NCBI GenBank assembly: GCA_018335915.1
Contig: JAGXRL010000103.1
Span: 1-38,696, forward strand
Direction of reading: 5' to 3'
From: Candidatus Latescibacterota bacterium
GTDB lineage: Bacteria > Hydrothermota > Tepidihabitantia > Tepidihabitantales > CAIPLT01
Length of the DNA stretch: 38,696 nt
Under the pieces are notes generated by a model. It had not been told where the DNA came from. It made no database searches and was given only the letters and a program-made list of their open reading frames with translations. Positions within the stretch are counted from its first letter, which is position 1. The number at the start of each line of letters is the position of its first letter. Shown here piece after piece: positions 24,671-32,504 of the stretch. The position numbers and the translations under genes were made by a program.

Positions 24671-26247
24671 GCAACACTCCTTATCTTATGCCTAAAAAAC
24701 TTAAGGTAATACAGGATGATACCAAGGATTATCGAGCTGATTATTGCAAATGGCAAATAGGAAAGACTGAATGGATTGGTAGGAATGTTGTGTGAAAATG
24801 TTTTTATACTGTTCAGCACCGGGACCAGAATGGTCTGCCATGAGAAAGACCGGACAAAAATACCCAGCACAAACGCGATGAGTATTAATATCGCGGATGA
24901 TGTCCACATAGTAAAGCCAGGATCACGAATCTTTAAAGAATAGTGCGTATCGGTACCGCGGAAACTGCGGATGTATTTCAAAAAGTAAATCGGGGTGACT
25001 ATAATACCAAAGAAAAAGCCGACTATCGATAAGATAGAAGCACTACTAAGAAGACTGGTATTTGACGTTAAAACACCCTGTAATATTAACCATTTGGAAA
25101 AGAATCCGCTTAAAGGAGGTATGCCAACGCTGACTAATATAGCCAACAATAACATAAAAAATGTAATCGGCATTTTTCCACCGAGTCCACCGAAATTTTC
25201 TAAGAGCGTGGTTTTAGTCCAGTATTCGAACGACCCAGCTGTGAACAAGAGAGTTGGCTGGAAAGTGAGATAATTAAGCAGGTGAAAAATACTACCAGCC
25301 AGAGCAAGTGGGTTGACCCAGCCAAGGCCAAGCAGAATAAAACCGAGCTGCACCATTGCATTTTGATTTAAAAACTGATAAATACCTTTACTACGCAAAG
25401 CTAAAATTCCCGCAATAATAATGTTAATCACACCAATACCGATGATGAGCAGGCGGATCGAGTGGGATTGATTTAGATTAAAGATATATTGTGTGATGCG
25501 AATCAGCATATAAGCACCAGTAATTTTTTCAATTACAGACGGTATTAAAATAAAAACTGATGCCGGTGATTTTTGGGCGATTTGGTTAGTCCACTGATGG
25601 AAGGGGATAAGTCCAATTTTACCAAGCAGACCGACCAATAAAAGCAGAAATGCGATATTTATTGTCGGTGTTGATAAAATAATGCGCGGGTCAGATATGA
25701 CAGTTAGATTAAGAGTATTATGAAAAAGCAGGATTGCGCCGGCAAGGAAAAAAATATTATATAAAATTACTGACAAAAGAATCTGGTAGATAAAAGCACG
25801 CGGACTTTCGGCAGTTGCGATTAAAAGCGCACAGAGAATCAGCGTTAAGAAGATTGATAAGATACCGAAAAACAACAGATTATTCGCAAGCACCATCGCA
25901 TTTGCAATCCCAGCTGTCAAAGACAGATAAAGGTAATAGCTGTTTAAGTTTTTCAAGCTTCGGGCAGAACGGAATGAATAGACGAGGACGATAAAACAGG
26001 TTATCGCAATCGCAATTATGATGATACTGCCGAATCGGTCTAAAGTAAAACCAAATTTGAAATTATTTATTGCGATGATATCTTTACTGAGAATATTTAA
26101 TCGTCTGACATTAATGAATAAGAGAAAGGCATAGTATAAATTTATAGCCGCACCCAAAAAATTGAATTCATTGCGCAGTTTGGAAATGAGATAACCGAAA
26201 ATACCAGTGATAACCGGCGCGACGGTGATTATAAGTAAAGGTGTCAT
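24667..26247 (-). CDS. NuoN/MrpD-type proton-conducting antiporter subunit
   Basis: A 526-residue polytopic protein with about 14 transmembrane helices and the NADH-quinone oxidoreductase chain L/M/N core. Recognisable blocks are GLLGKIGLIPFHQWTNQIAQKSPASVFILIPSVIEKITGAY, with the conserved Lys, His and Glu positions, and SVGIPPLSGFFSKWLILQG. It is the only large antiporter-like subunit in the operon, so the complex resembles Mbh (one MrpD-like subunit) rather than complex I (three). Assignment to MrpD/MbhH rather than NuoN rests on context. It overlaps both neighbours by 4 nt. Confidence 0.9.
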   Translation of the reverse strand: MTPLLIITVAPVITGIFGYLISKLRNEFNFLGAAINLYYAFLLFINVRRLNILSKDIIAINNFKFGFTLDRFGSIIIIAIAITCFIVLVYSFRSARSLKNLNSYYLYLSLTAGIANAMVLANNLLFFGILSIFLTLILCALLIATAESPRAFIYQILLSVILYNIFFLAGAILLFHNTLNLTVISDPRIILSTPTINIAFLLLLVGLLGKIGLIPFHQWTNQIAQKSPASVFILIPSVIEKITGAYMLIRITQYIFNLNQSHSIRLLIIGIGVINIIIAGILALRSKGIYQFLNQNAMVQLGFILLGLGWVNPLALAGSIFHLLNYLTFQPTLLFTAGSFEYWTKTTLLENFGGLGGKMPITFFMLLLAILVSVGIPPLSGFFSKWLILQGVLTSNTSLLSSASILSIVGFFFGIIVTPIYFLKYIRSFRGTDTHYSLKIRDPGFTMWTSSAILILIAFVLGIFVRSFSWQTILVPVLNSIKTFSHNIPTNPFSLSYLPFAIISSIILGIILYYLKFFRHKIRSVA

Positions 26248-27428
26248 TTTCGATATTTTGACTTTAATATTTCAGTTTTTTGCCAGGATAGTTCTAAGAG
26301 CTGTTTCCCATTATATATTTCTTTACCATCTTCGAATGCAGCCATTCTTTCGGTGCAACAATAACATGGGTCAATGGCAGCCAAACATAAGGCGGCATCA
26401 GCAATTGAATATCCTTTGACTGCATATTCATTGGAGGGAAGATTCATAAAACTGGGCGCCCGGACTTTATGCCGGATTGGTTTGTTGGTACCATCACTAC
26501 GCACATAATGAAAAACTTCACCTCGCGGTGCTTCTGTTCGTCCACAACCTTCACCAGGCGGGATATCATCAACCCGCGCTTGAATCGGTCCCTCAGGTAA
26601 TTGTTTTATGCATTGCCGTATAATCTTGATTGATTCAAAACATTCAAGTAAGCGGACTTTGGCTTTGGCAAAAATATCGCCTTCTTCAAGCACAATCATA
26701 TTCCAATCAATTTTGTCATAAGCACAGTGTGGGTCGTCTTTTCTGACATCGATTGCATAGCCAGAAGCACGGGCAGTAGGACCAAGCACGCCATATGAGA
26801 TTGCTTTTTCTTTGGGCAGGATACCGACATTTTCAAGTCGGGCGTGCAGGACTGGGTCATCTAAAACCGCATGTGTTAACATTGAAATTTTCTGCTCAGC
26901 TAAATTCAGGACTTTTTCAATTTCAGGGAACTGACCCGGATTAATATCTCGCCGGACCCCGCCAATTTTATTCATCGCATAATGGTTACGGTTACCAGTA
27001 ATTATTTCAAATAAATCCAAAATCGGTTCCCGGTAACGCCAAGCCCACATCCAGACCGTATTATATCCGATAAAATGACCAGCCAGACCAAGCCATAATA
27101 AATGGGAATGGACTCGTTCCAGCTCGTGAACAACAGAACGAAGATATTGTGCTCGTTCCGGCACTTCGATGTGAGCTGCGTCTTCAACTGCTAATACAAA
27201 AGCCAAAGGATGAGAATTGGAACAGATACCGCAGATTCGTTCAACCAGAAATGGCACCTGGTCATAGGTCAAACTCGGTGAGATGAATTCATGACCGCGA
27301 TGATTATAACCAATATTAATTTCGATATCAACAACTTTTTCACCTTCGACAATGAGTTTAAAAAATTCGGGTTCTTCCTGCAGGGGGTGAAACGGTCCAA
27401 TCGGAACAATTCTTCGATTATTGCTCAT
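26244..27428 (-). CDS. [NiFe]-hydrogenase large (catalytic) subunit, group 4, NuoD-like
   Basis: A 394-residue catalytic subunit that interconverts H2 with protons and electrons. Both Ni-binding motifs are intact: RICGICSNSH with C66 and C69, and DPCYCCTERM with C355 and C358. It is therefore a hydrogenase and not a quinone-reducing NuoD. The HRGHE element (residues 43-47) follows the N-terminal domain as in HycE/EchE/MbhL. About 36 residues follow the last Cys; whether they are removed by a maturation protease cannot be told from sequence. The extra Cys357 inside the second motif is uncommon. No hyp maturation genes are in the window. The start overlaps nuoC by 11 nt. Confidence 0.95.
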   Translation of the reverse strand: MSNNRRIVPIGPFHPLQEEPEFFKLIVEGEKVVDIEINIGYNHRGHEFISPSLTYDQVPFLVERICGICSNSHPLAFVLAVEDAAHIEVPERAQYLRSVVHELERVHSHLLWLGLAGHFIGYNTVWMWAWRYREPILDLFEIITGNRNHYAMNKIGGVRRDINPGQFPEIEKVLNLAEQKISMLTHAVLDDPVLHARLENVGILPKEKAISYGVLGPTARASGYAIDVRKDDPHCAYDKIDWNMIVLEEGDIFAKAKVRLLECFESIKIIRQCIKQLPEGPIQARVDDIPPGEGCGRTEAPRGEVFHYVRSDGTNKPIRHKVRAPSFMNLPSNEYAVKGYSIADAALCLAAIDPCYCCTERMAAFEDGKEIYNGKQLLELSWQKTEILKSKYRK

Positions 27429-27858
27429 AATCCCGCCTTAATGGATGTTTATCTTCGGGCCAATCATCAGAGGTTAATAATGGCTTCATATTCGGATGTC
27501 CTTCAAAATTAATGCCTAAGAGCTCATGAATTTCCCGTTCAATCCAGTTGGCTGATTCAAATATCGGTGCTAATGACTGAATAGTCGGATTATCTTTAGG
27601 AATTAACACTTTAACGTTAAAGAGAGTTCCTGCCGAATCTAAGGAAAAATGATAGATGATTTCAAATCCTTCCCGGGTATCAATACCGGTTGCGATCGCA
27701 AGACGCAGACCTTTTTCTTGATAGAGAAACTTAGTCATATTCCCGATTTTTTCTTTGGGAATCGTAATATAGTATCTTCGCTCATTATGCTCAAATATCT
27801 TTGCGTCAGGAAATTTCTTTTTTAACTCAGTTTGAATTTGACTTATTAATTGGTTCAT
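27418..27858 (-). CDS. NuoC-like 30-kDa subunit of the hydrogenase
   Basis: A 146-residue soluble subunit with the complex I 30-kDa signature ANWIEREIHELLGINFEGHPNMKPLLTSDDWPEDKHPLRRDY at the C-terminus. It is a separate gene rather than fused to the large subunit as in HycE. It packs against the large subunit in the peripheral arm. It overlaps both neighbours (4 and 11 nt). Confidence 0.92.
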   Translation of the reverse strand: MNQLISQIQTELKKKFPDAKIFEHNERRYYITIPKEKIGNMTKFLYQEKGLRLAIATGIDTREGFEIIYHFSLDSAGTLFNVKVLIPKDNPTIQSLAPIFESANWIEREIHELLGINFEGHPNMKPLLTSDDWPEDKHPLRRDYEQ

Positions 27859-28271
27859 AATTTTGATAATGCCTTAACAATCCCTAAAATCATTGCCTCT
27901 GGTTTAGGCGGACAACCTGGAATAAAAACGTCTACCGGCAGATGTTTTCCATAAGGACCGACTACATTATAAGAGTTCTTAAAAATATGGATATCGCAGG
28001 TACAGGAACCGATACCAATTACCAAACAAGGTTTTGGGGTCTGTTCATAGACTCGTAAGACCCGGGGCAGAGATTTTCGGTTAAGCACACCGGTCACAAG
28101 CAAAGCATCAGCATGACGAGGCGAACCAACTAAAACAATACCAAATCTTTCAACATCAAAGCGCGGTGTGATTAAATCTAAAATTTCAATATCACAGTTA
28201 TTACAGGAAGCAGCAGCAACATGGAACACCCAGGGAGATTTTTTCAATCCTTGTATTCTAAGGTCTTTCAT
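27855..28271 (-). CDS. NuoB-like small subunit of group 4 [NiFe]-hydrogenase
   Basis: A 138-residue subunit expected to hold the proximal [4Fe-4S] cluster next to the NiFe site. Ligands are visible: SCNNCDIE supplies two Cys, GIGSC the third, and FIPGCPPKPEA the fourth. It is short, as in Ech/Mbh small subunits, with no extra ferredoxin domain. I choose the ATG at 28271 (MKDLRIQGLKKSPWVFH); a frame starting 10 codons earlier begins in repeat DNA. The 122-nt gap to the NuoH-like gene upstream is filled by repeats. Confidence 0.92.
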   Translation of the reverse strand: MKDLRIQGLKKSPWVFHVAAASCNNCDIEILDLITPRFDVERFGIVLVGSPRHADALLVTGVLNRKSLPRVLRVYEQTPKPCLVIGIGSCTCDIHIFKNSYNVVGPYGKHLPVDVFIPGCPPKPEAMILGIVKALSKL

Positions 28272-28284
28272 AAATATTCTTTTC

Positions 28285-28390
28285 TTAACCACGAATGACA
28301 CGAATTACACGAATAATACGAAATTATGAATTCATTTATAAGAAATTCGTGTGGTTCGTTTATTTGTGATATTCGTGTTCTCTTCATAAA
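28285..28390. repeat. Repeat insertion in the hydrogenase operon between nuoH-like and nuoB-like genes
   Basis: ACCACGAATGACACGAATTA, ACACGAATAATACG and, in opposite orientation, AAATTCGTGTGGTTCG and ATATTCGTGTTC units. The two halves are inverted copies, so the RNA can fold into a long hairpin. It separates two genes of an otherwise overlapping operon. Confidence 0.7.
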
Positions 28391-28393
28391 TAA

Positions 28394-29305
28394 TTACAAA
28401 TTATAAAATGCTAAAATTATACCAACAATTGCAAATGGTACTAATCCAATCCAGAAGAATTTTAATGCCTGGTCAATGCGTAATCTCGGGTTAGTATTTT
28501 TTAAGAGTATAACCAGAACGACTAATAAGAGTAGTTTGGGAATTGCCCACCGGCTGGCGAGTCCGCCCCAAAAGATTGTGATTAAAAAGCAGGGTAAGAT
28601 AAAAAACATCATTGCTTTGGTTAATTTAAACATGGCTAAAGCTACACCTGAATATTCAAGCAATGGTCCGGCCATAATTTCCTGTTCTGCTTCAGCAATG
28701 TCAAACGGCACATATCCGAGTTTTGCCTGCATCGCAAATAAAGAAATGAGCATCGCAATAACACCAGAAAAAGAATAGAGAATCGGTCCGTACAACTGCT
28801 GAAACGCAACCATCTCACCGATTCTTATCTGACCGCCGGTTTTAATCACCGCAATCAGAATCGCGGCTAAGAACGGCAGCTCATAAGCAAAATATAAAGT
28901 CATTTCCCGTGACGCACCAACCGCGCTTAACGGATTTTTTGATGCCGAACCGCCAAGAATCAGGCCGAGCGGTGGCAGCGCTAAGAGATAAATCAAGACA
29001 ATCAAATCACCAACAAAGGATTTATCAGGCATAAAGTTCATGGCAAAGAGCATAACTGCAATAATAGTCATCGCAATGACACCCAGCATTGGCGCTAACA
29101 AGAAAATAAATTTAGGTGTGCCGGCTGGAATCATGGTTTCTTTAGCGAGCAGTTTAAAGAAATCAGCAAACGGCTGGTACCAGGGCGGTCCGATCCGCCA
29201 GTGAATACGGGCAGTTACTTTTCGGTCAACCCAGGTTAAGAGCATACCGACAATCGCAGTAAAAAGAAAGCCCGGAAATACCAAGAACCAGAAAGCTATT
29301 TTCAT
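28394..29305 (-). CDS. NuoH/HycD/MbhM-like membrane anchor subunit
   Basis: A 303-residue protein with about eight transmembrane helices, linking the peripheral hydrogenase arm to the ion-pumping arm. The family signatures are present: VDRKVTARIHWRIGPPWYQPFADFFKLLAKE in the first cytoplasmic loop and PFDIAEAEQEIMAGPLLEYSG in the loop after TM5, with several conserved acidic residues. The length is typical of group 4 hydrogenases. Confidence 0.94.
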   Translation of the reverse strand: MKIAFWFLVFPGFLFTAIVGMLLTWVDRKVTARIHWRIGPPWYQPFADFFKLLAKETMIPAGTPKFIFLLAPMLGVIAMTIIAVMLFAMNFMPDKSFVGDLIVLIYLLALPPLGLILGGSASKNPLSAVGASREMTLYFAYELPFLAAILIAVIKTGGQIRIGEMVAFQQLYGPILYSFSGVIAMLISLFAMQAKLGYVPFDIAEAEQEIMAGPLLEYSGVALAMFKLTKAMMFFILPCFLITIFWGGLASRWAIPKLLLLVVLVILLKNTNPRLRIDQALKFFWIGLVPFAIVGIILAFYNL

Positions 29306-29309
29306 AAGA

Positions 29310-29415
29310 CATCACCACTAAGGCACAAAGTCTTCAAGGGCACAAACCAGAATTTCGAATTTCGAATTTCGAATTTTTCTTTTCTCTGTGTCTTCGTGTC
29401 TCTGTGGTATAATTT
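29310..29415. repeat. Repeat insertion between the HycB-like and nuoH-like genes
   Basis: CACCACTAAGGCACAAAGTC units, three tandem AATTTCGAATTTCG units near 29350-29375, and CTGTGTCTTCGTGTCTCTGT. The AATTTCGAA tract also appears near 9128 and 31655. Confidence 0.7.
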
Positions 29416-29420
29416 TTTAA

Positions 29421-29900
29421 TCATGTGCGCCTCCAGAATGGAGAACGGGAAATGAACCGTTTACTGATAATTGTCTTTTTAGCCTCGGCTTCAGTCATGT
29501 ATTTTAAGGCACCAGACGTACAGCTTGCCACGCAACGCGGTCCGGCTTCGCGGTCATGACATAAACTACATTTCTGAGAAACATGATTAAAAAGACTCTG
29601 GTCTAAAACTCCGAACGGGCAGGCCAAAATACATGATTTGCAGCCGACGCAGTGAAAACTCGCCTGCAAGACCAGACCATTTTCAGTTTCTTTTAAGACT
29701 TCAAACGGGCAGGCACGGGCGCACAAAGGTTCTTCGCAATGACGGCAGGCAATCGGCAGATATACGGTTGCTGAGACCTCGCCATAACGGATTCTTGCTT
29801 CATTAAAGGTACTGCGGCAGGCTGCTTCACAAGAGCGGCATCCAATACAATAATCTAAATCAAGATAAATTCTTTTTTCGTTATTTGGCATTACTTTCAT
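29421..29900 (-). CDS. HycB/HydN-like ferredoxin with four [4Fe-4S] motifs
   Basis: A 159-residue electron-transfer subunit with 16 Cys in four ferredoxin motifs: CIGCRSCEAAC, CRHCEEPLCARACP, CVGCKSCILACP and CSLCHDREAGPRCVASC. Proteins of this type carry electrons from molybdopterin oxidoreductases such as FdhF. Here it lies directly after the NuoG/FdhF-like gene and probably bridges that protein and the NuoB/NuoI arm. Two ATGs lie three codons apart at the start and neither has a strong Shine-Dalgarno; I use the first. Repeat DNA flanks both sides. Confidence 0.88.
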   Translation of the reverse strand: MKVMPNNEKRIYLDLDYCIGCRSCEAACRSTFNEARIRYGEVSATVYLPIACRHCEEPLCARACPFEVLKETENGLVLQASFHCVGCKSCILACPFGVLDQSLFNHVSQKCSLCHDREAGPRCVASCTSGALKYMTEAEAKKTIISKRFISRSPFWRRT

Positions 29901-29904
29901 TCTT

Positions 29905-29970
29905 TATATTTTAAACCACGGATTTGACGGAGAATTTTGAATTTTATCTGCGTTCATCTGTGGTTTCATT
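29905..29970. repeat. Repeat insertion between the NuoG/FdhF-like and HycB-like genes
   Basis: TTAAACCACGGATTTGACGG and the inverted CTGCGTTCATCTGTGGTTT unit face each other around a TTTTGAATTTT core, giving a hairpin with arms AAACCACGGAT/ATCTGTGGTTT. Same family as 10950-11018. Confidence 0.7.
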
Positions 29971-29973
29971 TAT

Positions 29974-31689
29974 TTATTCACCCGTTCCGACCTTTTTTAT
30001 TATGCCGCTGGCAGTGCTGACAAGGATTTCTTTGGTTAAATCATCAGTCTGGATTGGAAAGAGTTCGCGATTATCGGGTGTAGTTACCGAAACAGCGGCA
30101 GTGTGATTAGGCAGAGAAGGCGTAATTTTTGCAATATAAGTTTTTTCTTTGCCGTTAATACTTAATATTACTTTATCATCTGGTTTGATGTTGAGGTGTT
30201 CAGCATTAAGCGGATTTATTTTAATTGTCTCGGCATCGTTTTCAAACAAACCGCGGTATGCGAATGGTGTTTCTTCGCCGATAACGGTAAAGTCCGGATT
30301 GTCCTTATAATTTTCGACAAAACTGATTAACCGGTTAATTACATCGTCAATATTTAAATTACTATTAAAATTTAATCTCGGTTTAGTTTTGGTACTGCTG
30401 TACGGAACGATTGAGTCGAGTATTTCGGGAATCGGTTTTGTGCCGTTAAGCGCAGGCGCTACTGGTTTGAGGTTTTGCCGGGACCATAAGGTATTAATTG
30501 TGCCTGATTTTTCCAAAAGTGACGGCACGGCTAAAGTGTAATTTCTGGTTATTCCACTTATCTGGCTTATGTGCGGATTGCGAAAAGTATCAGCGTGAAT
30601 AAACATATCTAATTTATTTAAGTAAGGAAAGACTTGCGGATAATAATATGGAAAATCTTCGCCAAAATTGATTAAAGCTTTGATTTTTTCCTGATCGAGC
30701 ATTTCCAGAACAGAACCAAAACCGACTTTTCCAAAAGGCACCATTGATAAAGCCGGTGCCAGAAACTTTTTACCCGGGATAAGAACAGCTATTAATTGTG
30801 CTAATAACGACAGTAATAGCGGGTCTTTGGTTTTACCAAAATCGATTGCGCACAAGATAACGCTATGCTCATTGGCAGTAATTGACTGGCAAATCTCCTG
30901 GATATCTTTTTCCAAGACGCCGCATATTTCCAATAATCGGGAAGATAGTTTTTTCAGACTGTTAAAATTCCTGTCTCCAAGCATGTCTTTGGCCGGTTTA
31001 CCCATCGCAAGAATCAATGCTGCTAATACTATCGGTTCAGTATTCGGTTTTGTCCAGATAAATTTATTGGCAAACCCAGCCAGTTTGGTATTGACTGAAT
31101 CAATATAAAACAGGCGGTGACTGCGGTCTGCATATTTGGCATCTAAGATTGGTTTGGCAATCACTGGTGACTTGCTGAAAACATCGCCGATTATCAGAAT
31201 CTGCCTGGCATTAGCAATATCTTTCAAATCAGCATTCTCGATGTTGCTGATGCCATAACTCAAAAATGACTCGGGATGCAGATAGGTGCGCGCAATTTTA
31301 TCGACTTTTAATTCCTGAGCAAAGCTAAAAATCGCAGTCAATTCTTCAATCGTGTTATTCGTATCATAGGTAACAGCGATTTCACTGGCGGGAATCGATT
31401 TGAGATGTGAACTAATCTGTTTGAGCGCATCGTTCCAGATAACGTTCTTGTTGTTGAATAGGGGGTAAGCAAGACGCCTTTTATGATTTAAGACGGTCGG
31501 CGCTAAATTGCCCCGGGCGCATAATCTGCCTTGATTAATATCAGATTTGGCATCATATTCATTCTTGTACAGAATAAAATCACCGCGATTAATCTCGTTG
31601 ATTGCCAGTTCACAGCCATACAAGCAGAACGGACAGACAGATTTTTTTATTTCGGATTTCGAATTTAGTGCTTCGGATTTATGCTTCAT
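29974..31689 (-). CDS. NuoG/FdhF-family molybdopterin-type protein lacking the catalytic Sec/Cys
   Basis: A 571-residue member of the complex iron-sulfur molybdoenzyme family. The N-terminal [4Fe-4S] site is complete (C19, C22, C26, C57: CPFCLYGC...GRLCARG). The central domains align with formate dehydrogenase H (IENADLKDIANARQILIIGD...SHRLFYIDSVNTKLAGFA), and a MopB C-terminal domain lies near 480-571. At the position of the FdhF catalytic selenocysteine (ARV-U-H) this protein reads ARTYLHPES (about residues 133-141), so neither Sec nor Cys is present. It resembles the inert Mo-type domain of NuoG, without the NuoG N-terminal ferredoxin domain. The ATG overlaps the stop of the flavoprotein gene (TGATG). 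The first 14 codons resemble the AAATTCGAAAT repeat. Confidence 0.75.
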   Translation of the reverse strand: MKHKSEALNSKSEIKKSVCPFCLYGCELAINEINRGDFILYKNEYDAKSDINQGRLCARGNLAPTVLNHKRRLAYPLFNNKNVIWNDALKQISSHLKSIPASEIAVTYDTNNTIEELTAIFSFAQELKVDKIARTYLHPESFLSYGISNIENADLKDIANARQILIIGDVFSKSPVIAKPILDAKYADRSHRLFYIDSVNTKLAGFANKFIWTKPNTEPIVLAALILAMGKPAKDMLGDRNFNSLKKLSSRLLEICGVLEKDIQEICQSITANEHSVILCAIDFGKTKDPLLLSLLAQLIAVLIPGKKFLAPALSMVPFGKVGFGSVLEMLDQEKIKALINFGEDFPYYYPQVFPYLNKLDMFIHADTFRNPHISQISGITRNYTLAVPSLLEKSGTINTLWSRQNLKPVAPALNGTKPIPEILDSIVPYSSTKTKPRLNFNSNLNIDDVINRLISFVENYKDNPDFTVIGEETPFAYRGLFENDAETIKINPLNAEHLNIKPDDKVILSINGKEKTYIAKITPSLPNHTAAVSVTTPDNRELFPIQTDDLTKEILVSTASGIIKKVGTGE

Positions 31690-32504
31690 CAGAATGGGTC
31701 CTCAATATCTTTCACCTGGTCCCAGGTCAAGACCGGACCGTCTTGACAGACAAAATATTTTCCGCACCGGCAATGACCGCACTGGCCAATACCGCAGGAC
31801 ATATTCTTTTCCATTGATAAATAAATATTCTTGCCGTCAAACCCTTTTTCCAGTAATTTTAAAGTACCAAATTTCATCATAATCGGTGGTCCGCACACGA
31901 CCGCAACAATATCTTGAGTATTTTGCAGCGAATCATCTAATAAAACCGTGACGACGCCGGTTTTTCCTTTCCAGGTTTTATCACCAACATCCACTGATAA
32001 GTCAATATCAACACCTTTCCATGTTTTCCATTCAGGCAAGAGATATTTATAGACAATGTCGGCTGGTGTGCGGGCACCATATTTGATATAAATCTTACCA
32101 TACTTTTTAATATTTTCTGCCAGAGCAAGAAATAACGAGCGTAATGGCGCTAAACCGACACCGCCGCCGAGAATCAATACTTCCCGCTTTTCAAATTCTT
32201 CAATCGGATAACGCTTGCCAAACGGTCCGCGCACAGCGAGAGAGTCACCAGGTTTCATTTCAAATAGAGCCGAAGTAGCCCGTCCGACTTTCATAATCGT
32301 CATTTCCAGAGTATCTTTCACAAACGGTGAAGATGAAGGCGTAAACGGTGCTTCGCCAACCCCGGGTATGGTCAGTTGAATAAACTGACCGGCATCAAAA
32401 GAGAACTTATTGCCCTGCAAGTCGAGCACAAATGTCTTGATTGTCGGTGTTTCATCAATGATTTTAGTGATTGTGACCGGGAAGGGCTGGAATGGGTTTT
32501 TCAT
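31689..32504 (-). CDS. HydG-like FAD/NAD(P)H oxidoreductase (sulfhydrogenase gamma type)
   Basis: A 271-residue ferredoxin-reductase-family flavoprotein that exchanges electrons with NAD(P)H. Domains in order: an FAD-binding barrel with FDAGQFIQLTIPGVGEAPFTPSSSP, an NAD(P)-binding domain with LILGGGVGLAPLRSLFLAL and VCGPPIMMKF, and a C-terminal [2Fe-2S] site with C237, C242, C245 and C253. This is the layout of the Pyrococcus sulfhydrogenase gamma subunit and dihydroorotate dehydrogenase PyrK-like proteins. It pairs with the HydB-like gene (4-nt overlap) and the NuoG/FdhF-like gene (1-nt overlap). Preference for NADH or NADPH cannot be judged with confidence. Confidence 0.9.
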   Translation of the reverse strand: MKNPFQPFPVTITKIIDETPTIKTFVLDLQGNKFSFDAGQFIQLTIPGVGEAPFTPSSSPFVKDTLEMTIMKVGRATSALFEMKPGDSLAVRGPFGKRYPIEEFEKREVLILGGGVGLAPLRSLFLALAENIKKYGKIYIKYGARTPADIVYKYLLPEWKTWKGVDIDLSVDVGDKTWKGKTGVVTVLLDDSLQNTQDIVAVVCGPPIMMKFGTLKLLEKGFDGKNIYLSMEKNMSCGIGQCGHCRCGKYFVCQDGPVLTWDQVKDIEDPF

